A stretch of 64,000 bases of DNA, from assembly GCF_002150805.1 (NCBI RefSeq), contig NZ_MTBA01000003.1, forward strand, positions 248,001 to 312,000, written 5' to 3'. The notes beneath the pieces were generated by a model, which did not search any database, was not told the origin of the DNA, and saw only the letters and a program-made list of their open reading frames with translations. Made by a program: the position numbers and the translations under genes. The DNA is from Oceanospirillum sanctuarii (GTDB lineage: Bacteria > Pseudomonadota > Gammaproteobacteria > Pseudomonadales > Halomonadaceae). Shown here one piece after another: positions 61,708 through 64,000 of this stretch (positions within the stretch are counted from its first letter, which is position 1; every line of letters begins with the position of its first letter).

Positions 61708-61938
61708 ATGAGCCAACACGAACTCAACGCCCGCAACCTGCTGTGTCCGATTCCGGTAATCCGAACTCAGAATAAAATCAGTGAGCTATCTCCCGGCGAC
61801 CTGCTTGTGGTTTACTGCACCGACCCCGGTACTCTGCACGATATCCCAGCCTGGTGCCGGGTTCATGGTCATACTTTAGTCTCAGCAGAAGAGCAATCTG
61901 ATGAGATTGTGATTACCATTGAGGTTAACGACGCATAG
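61708..61938 (+). CDS. TusA-family sulfur carrier protein
   Basis: A 76-residue two-layer alpha/beta protein with the CPxP motif LLCPIPVIRTQ, whose cysteine carries persulfide sulfur, and the DPGTLHDIPAWC segment. It lies downstream of the PP-loop protein and may feed it, though E. coli TusA works through TusBCDE-MnmA. It could instead be the general TusA. Confidence 0.88.
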   Translation: MSQHELNARNLLCPIPVIRTQNKISELSPGDLLVVYCTDPGTLHDIPAWCRVHGHTLVSAEEQSDEIVITIEVNDA

Positions 61939-61972
61939 CCTGCACCATAAAGAACCACGAAGCATTGCAAGC

Positions 61973-61987
61973 GCACCAAAATAGCGC
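61973..61987 (+). promoter_or_regulatory. Possible NtrC-type site upstream of glnA
   Basis: GCACCAAAATAGCGC fits GCAC-N7-GTGC with one mismatch. It lies about 130 bases before the predicted glnA start of transcription, a normal enhancer distance. Confidence 0.5.
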
Positions 61988-62084
61988 ACAAAGAACGCTA
62001 TAACCTGCGCCAAGAGTAAACAGAGATCCCGTAAGAAACCGTATTATCAATATAAGGCATTGGTATTGCTCAGTTTTTAGCAAA

Positions 62085-62100
62085 TGGCATCCAACTTGCT
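62085..62100 (+). promoter_or_regulatory. Sigma-54 promoter of glnA
   Basis: TGGCATCCAACTTGCT has GG and GC separated by exactly 10 bases, the RpoN -24/-12 pattern. Transcription would start near 62111. Further down, GTCAA/TTGAC arms (62167-62182) flank TCGATT and may be another regulatory dyad. Confidence 0.75.
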
Positions 62101-62215
62101 TCATAGATAATAAATATGAAAAACCTGCCAACAGGTTTTCAACTATCCGAGTAAAAAAACGATTACGTCAATCGATTTTGACAACAAACGCGAAAGCTCC
62201 ATTGGAGGACAAGCA

Positions 62216-63622
62216 ATGTCAGAGAACACCCTTAACCTGATTAAAGAACATGACATCAAATGGGTTGACCTGCGTTTTACCGACACTAAAGGTAAAGAGC
62301 AGCACGTAACTATCCCTGCGCGCTACGTTGACGAAGAGTTCTTCGAAAACGGCCAGATGTTTGATGGTTCTTCTATCTCTGGTTGGAAAGGTATTAACGA
62401 ATCAGACATGATTCTGCTGCCAGACGACAGCACTTGCTTCATCGACCCGTTCTTTGAAGACAAGACTCTGGTTCTGCGCTGCGACATCATCGAGCCTGCT
62501 ACCATGCAGGGCTACGAGCGTGACCCACGTTCTGTTGCTAAGCGCGCAGAAGAGTACCTGAAGTCCACTGGTCTGGGTGACACTGCTTTCTTCGGTCCTG
62601 AGCCTGAATTCTTCATCTTTGACGACGTTCGCTGGGACTCCAACATGTCCGGCAGCTTCGTGAAAATCGATTCTGAAGAAGCAGCATGGAACTCTGAGAA
62701 GTCTATGGAAGGCGGCAACATGGGCCACCGTCCACGTGTTAAAGGCGGTTACTTCCCGGTTCCTCCAGTTGATTCCGTTCACGACATCCGTGCCACTATG
62801 TGTAACGTGATGGAAGAGATCGGTCTGAACGTAGAAGTTCACCACCACGAAGTTGCAACTGCTTGTCAGAACGAAATCGGCGTAGCGTTCAACACTCTGG
62901 TTAAGAAAGCTGACGAAGTTCAGATGCTGAAATACGTTGTTCACAACGTTGCTCACGCTTATGGCAAAACGGCTACCTTCATGCCTAAGCCAGTTGTTGG
63001 TGATAACGGTTCCGGTATGCACGTTCACCTGTCTTACTGGAAAGACGGCGTGAACCAGTTCGCTGGTGATCAGTACGCAGGTCTGTCTGAAGCTGCTCTG
63101 TTCGCTATCGGCGGTATCATCAAGCACGCTAAAGCACTGAACGCTTTCTGTAACCCAGGCACCAACTCTTACAAGCGTCTGGTTCCAGGTTTCGAAGCTC
63201 CTGTTATGCTGGCTTACTCTGCCCGTAACCGTTCTGCTTCTCTGCGTATTCCTTACACTTCAAGCCCTAAAGCTAAGCGTGTTGAGGCTCGTTTCCCTGA
63301 TCCAATCGCAAACCCATACCTGTGCTTCTCTGCACTGCTGATGGCTGCACTGGACGGTGTACAGAACAAGATCCACCCTGGCGATCCAGCTGATAAAGAT
63401 CTGTACGATCTGCCAGCTGAAGAAGCAGCTGCGATCCCAACTGTTGCTGCATCTCTGGAAGAAGCACTGGCATGTCTGGATGCAGACCGTGAGTTCCTGA
63501 CTAAAGGCGGCGTATTCACTGATGACATGATCGATGCGTACATCGAGCTGAAGAAAGAAGACGTTGCACGTGTAAACATGACAACTCACCCAGTTGAGTT
63601 CGATCTGTACTACAGCGTGTAA
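62216..63622 (+). CDS. glnA: Glutamine synthetase type I
   Basis: GlnA assimilates ammonium into glutamine as a dodecamer. At 468 residues it matches the gammaproteobacterial type: [22 protein letters not shown], the ATP-binding segment [23 protein letters not shown], and the adenylylation tyrosine in [11 protein letters not shown] sigma-54 promoter and an NtrC-like site lie upstream. A terminator follows. Confidence 0.98.
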   Translation: MSENTLNLIKEHDIKWVDLRFTDTKGKEQHVTIPARYVDEEFFENGQMFDGSSISGWKGINESDMILLPDDSTCFIDPFFEDKTLVLRCDIIEPATMQGYERDPRSVAKRAEEYLKSTGLGDTAFFGPEPEFFIFDDVRWDSNMSGSFVKIDSEEAAWNSEKSMEGGNMGHRPRVKGGYFPVPPVDSVHDIRATMCNVMEEIGLNVEVHHHEVATACQNEIGVAFNTLVKKADEVQMLKYVVHNVAHAYGKTATFMPKPVVGDNGSGMHVHLSYWKDGVNQFAGDQYAGLSEAALFAIGGIIKHAKALNAFCNPGTNSYKRLVPGFEAPVMLAYSARNRSASLRIPYTSSPKAKRVEARFPDPIANPYLCFSALLMAALDGVQNKIHPGDPADKDLYDLPAEEAAAIPTVAASLEEALACLDADREFLTKGGVFTDDMIDAYIELKKEDVARVNMTTHPVEFDLYYSV

Positions 63623-63666
63623 GCTGACGGCAGCGTAAAAGCTTCCGCTCTTCATTGAAGAGACTT

Positions 63667-63697
63667 AACCCCTGTCCTATGGCAGGGGTTTTTTTAT
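63667..63697 (+). terminator. Terminator after glnA
   Basis: ACCCCTG pairs with CAGGGGT, followed by seven T. 45 bases past the stop. Confidence 0.85.
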
Positions 63698-64000
63698 GCC
63701 TGAGAAAAACAAAACCCAACAGCGCACTAAAATAGTGCGATACTCGTACAGACCTGAAAAGGATCAATCAGCGCTGATAAGGGATTTTTAGTTATTTCAA
63801 CGCTCGGCAAAACATAGCAACCAAGGCTGATAATCAAAATGCCCAAGGATAGGTCAGCCATCACACGCAGAAAGCACGCCATTGCACTATAGTTGTGCGT
63901 AGCGGGTGCTTCTATGCAGAACTTATCTGACAGTAGTAAGCCCAACCAGCGCCGGAGGCAGCGGCAACTCTACCAAGCTGTTATTTTTTCAGAAACTTTT
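63698..64000 (+). promoter_or_regulatory. Post-glnA region with two NtrC-type dyads
   Basis: GCACTAAAATAGTGC (63724-63738) and GCACTATAGTTGTGC (63884-63898) both fit GCAC-N7-GTGC exactly. They are 160 bases apart. No gene is visible in the remaining 100 bases; a minus-strand open frame (63727-63945) has no ribosome site and is not trusted. They probably serve a nitrogen-regulated gene beyond the window, perhaps ntrB-ntrC. A weak GG-N10-GC element lies at about 63903-63918. Confidence 0.55.

Noticed and set aside
63727-63945. 72-codon minus-strand frame after glnA with a hydrophobic stretch
   Set aside because: No ribosome site, and it covers two NtrC-type dyads, which argues for regulatory DNA.

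Overview
This window looks like chromosomal core DNA from a marine gammaproteobacterium of the Oceanospirillales/Pseudomonadales type; the genus cannot be fixed from sequence alone. The clues are the gene orders ppx / trxA / rho / ubiD, ribF-ileS-lspA-fkpB-ispH beside a minor-pilin cluster, rplU-rpmA-obgE divergent from ispB, ilvY facing ilvC, and an AcuI-type reductase at the left edge. Base composition is fairly even. The clear exception is the AT-rich stretch at about 12300-12480. No rRNA, tRNA, CRISPR array, phage or insertion sequence was found.

Layout. 1-900: end of an AcuI/YhdH reductase, then an unannotated 42-codon membrane microprotein gene with an FNR/Anr-type box. 0.9-5 kb (minus): ubiD, a ferredoxin-type flavin reductase, folM and a small beta-barrel protein. 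5-9 kb: rho and trxA, divergent from ppx. 9-17.4 kb: pssA, ilvC, ilvH and ilvI on minus, interrupted by a plus-strand block of ilvY, a ferritin-like diiron protein and an MmoC-type reductase. 18-24 kb: clpB with a sigma-32-type promoter, pgeF, rluD, bamD and a PP0621-type protein. 24-29 kb: thiO behind a minor-pilin operon (fimT, pilW, pilX and a pilV-like gene), with pilE divergent. 29-42.8 kb: ispH, fkpB, lspA, ileS, ribF, murJ, rpsT, proB, obgE, rpmA, rplU and ispB. 43-48 kb: two convergent c-di-GMP enzymes. 48-54 kb: an LplT-like carrier, small membrane proteins, an HDOD protein, dtd and an SDR. 54-64 kb: yheS, a TIGR02444-type protein, a DUF4124-type protein, a Mip-like PPIase, typA, a PP-loop/NFACT-R-like protein, a TusA-type protein and glnA.

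Most genes are housekeeping: branched-chain amino acid and proline synthesis, ubiquinone, isoprenoid and flavin cofactors, lipoprotein and outer-membrane assembly, peptidoglycan export, translation and nitrogen assimilation.

The least explained parts are: (1) the diiron protein plus NADH reductase inside the ilv cluster, preceded by an FNR/Anr-type box and a structured leader; (2) a PilV-type minor pilin carrying RTX-like calcium-binding repeats, next to a PilX with a DxDGDG loop and no pilY1 nearby; (3) the FNR-box microprotein; (4) a MnmA-like PP-loop protein with extra cysteines and an NFACT-R-like tail, next to a TusA-type sulfur carrier. All functional statements are read from sequence motifs and remembered family features; no database search was run.
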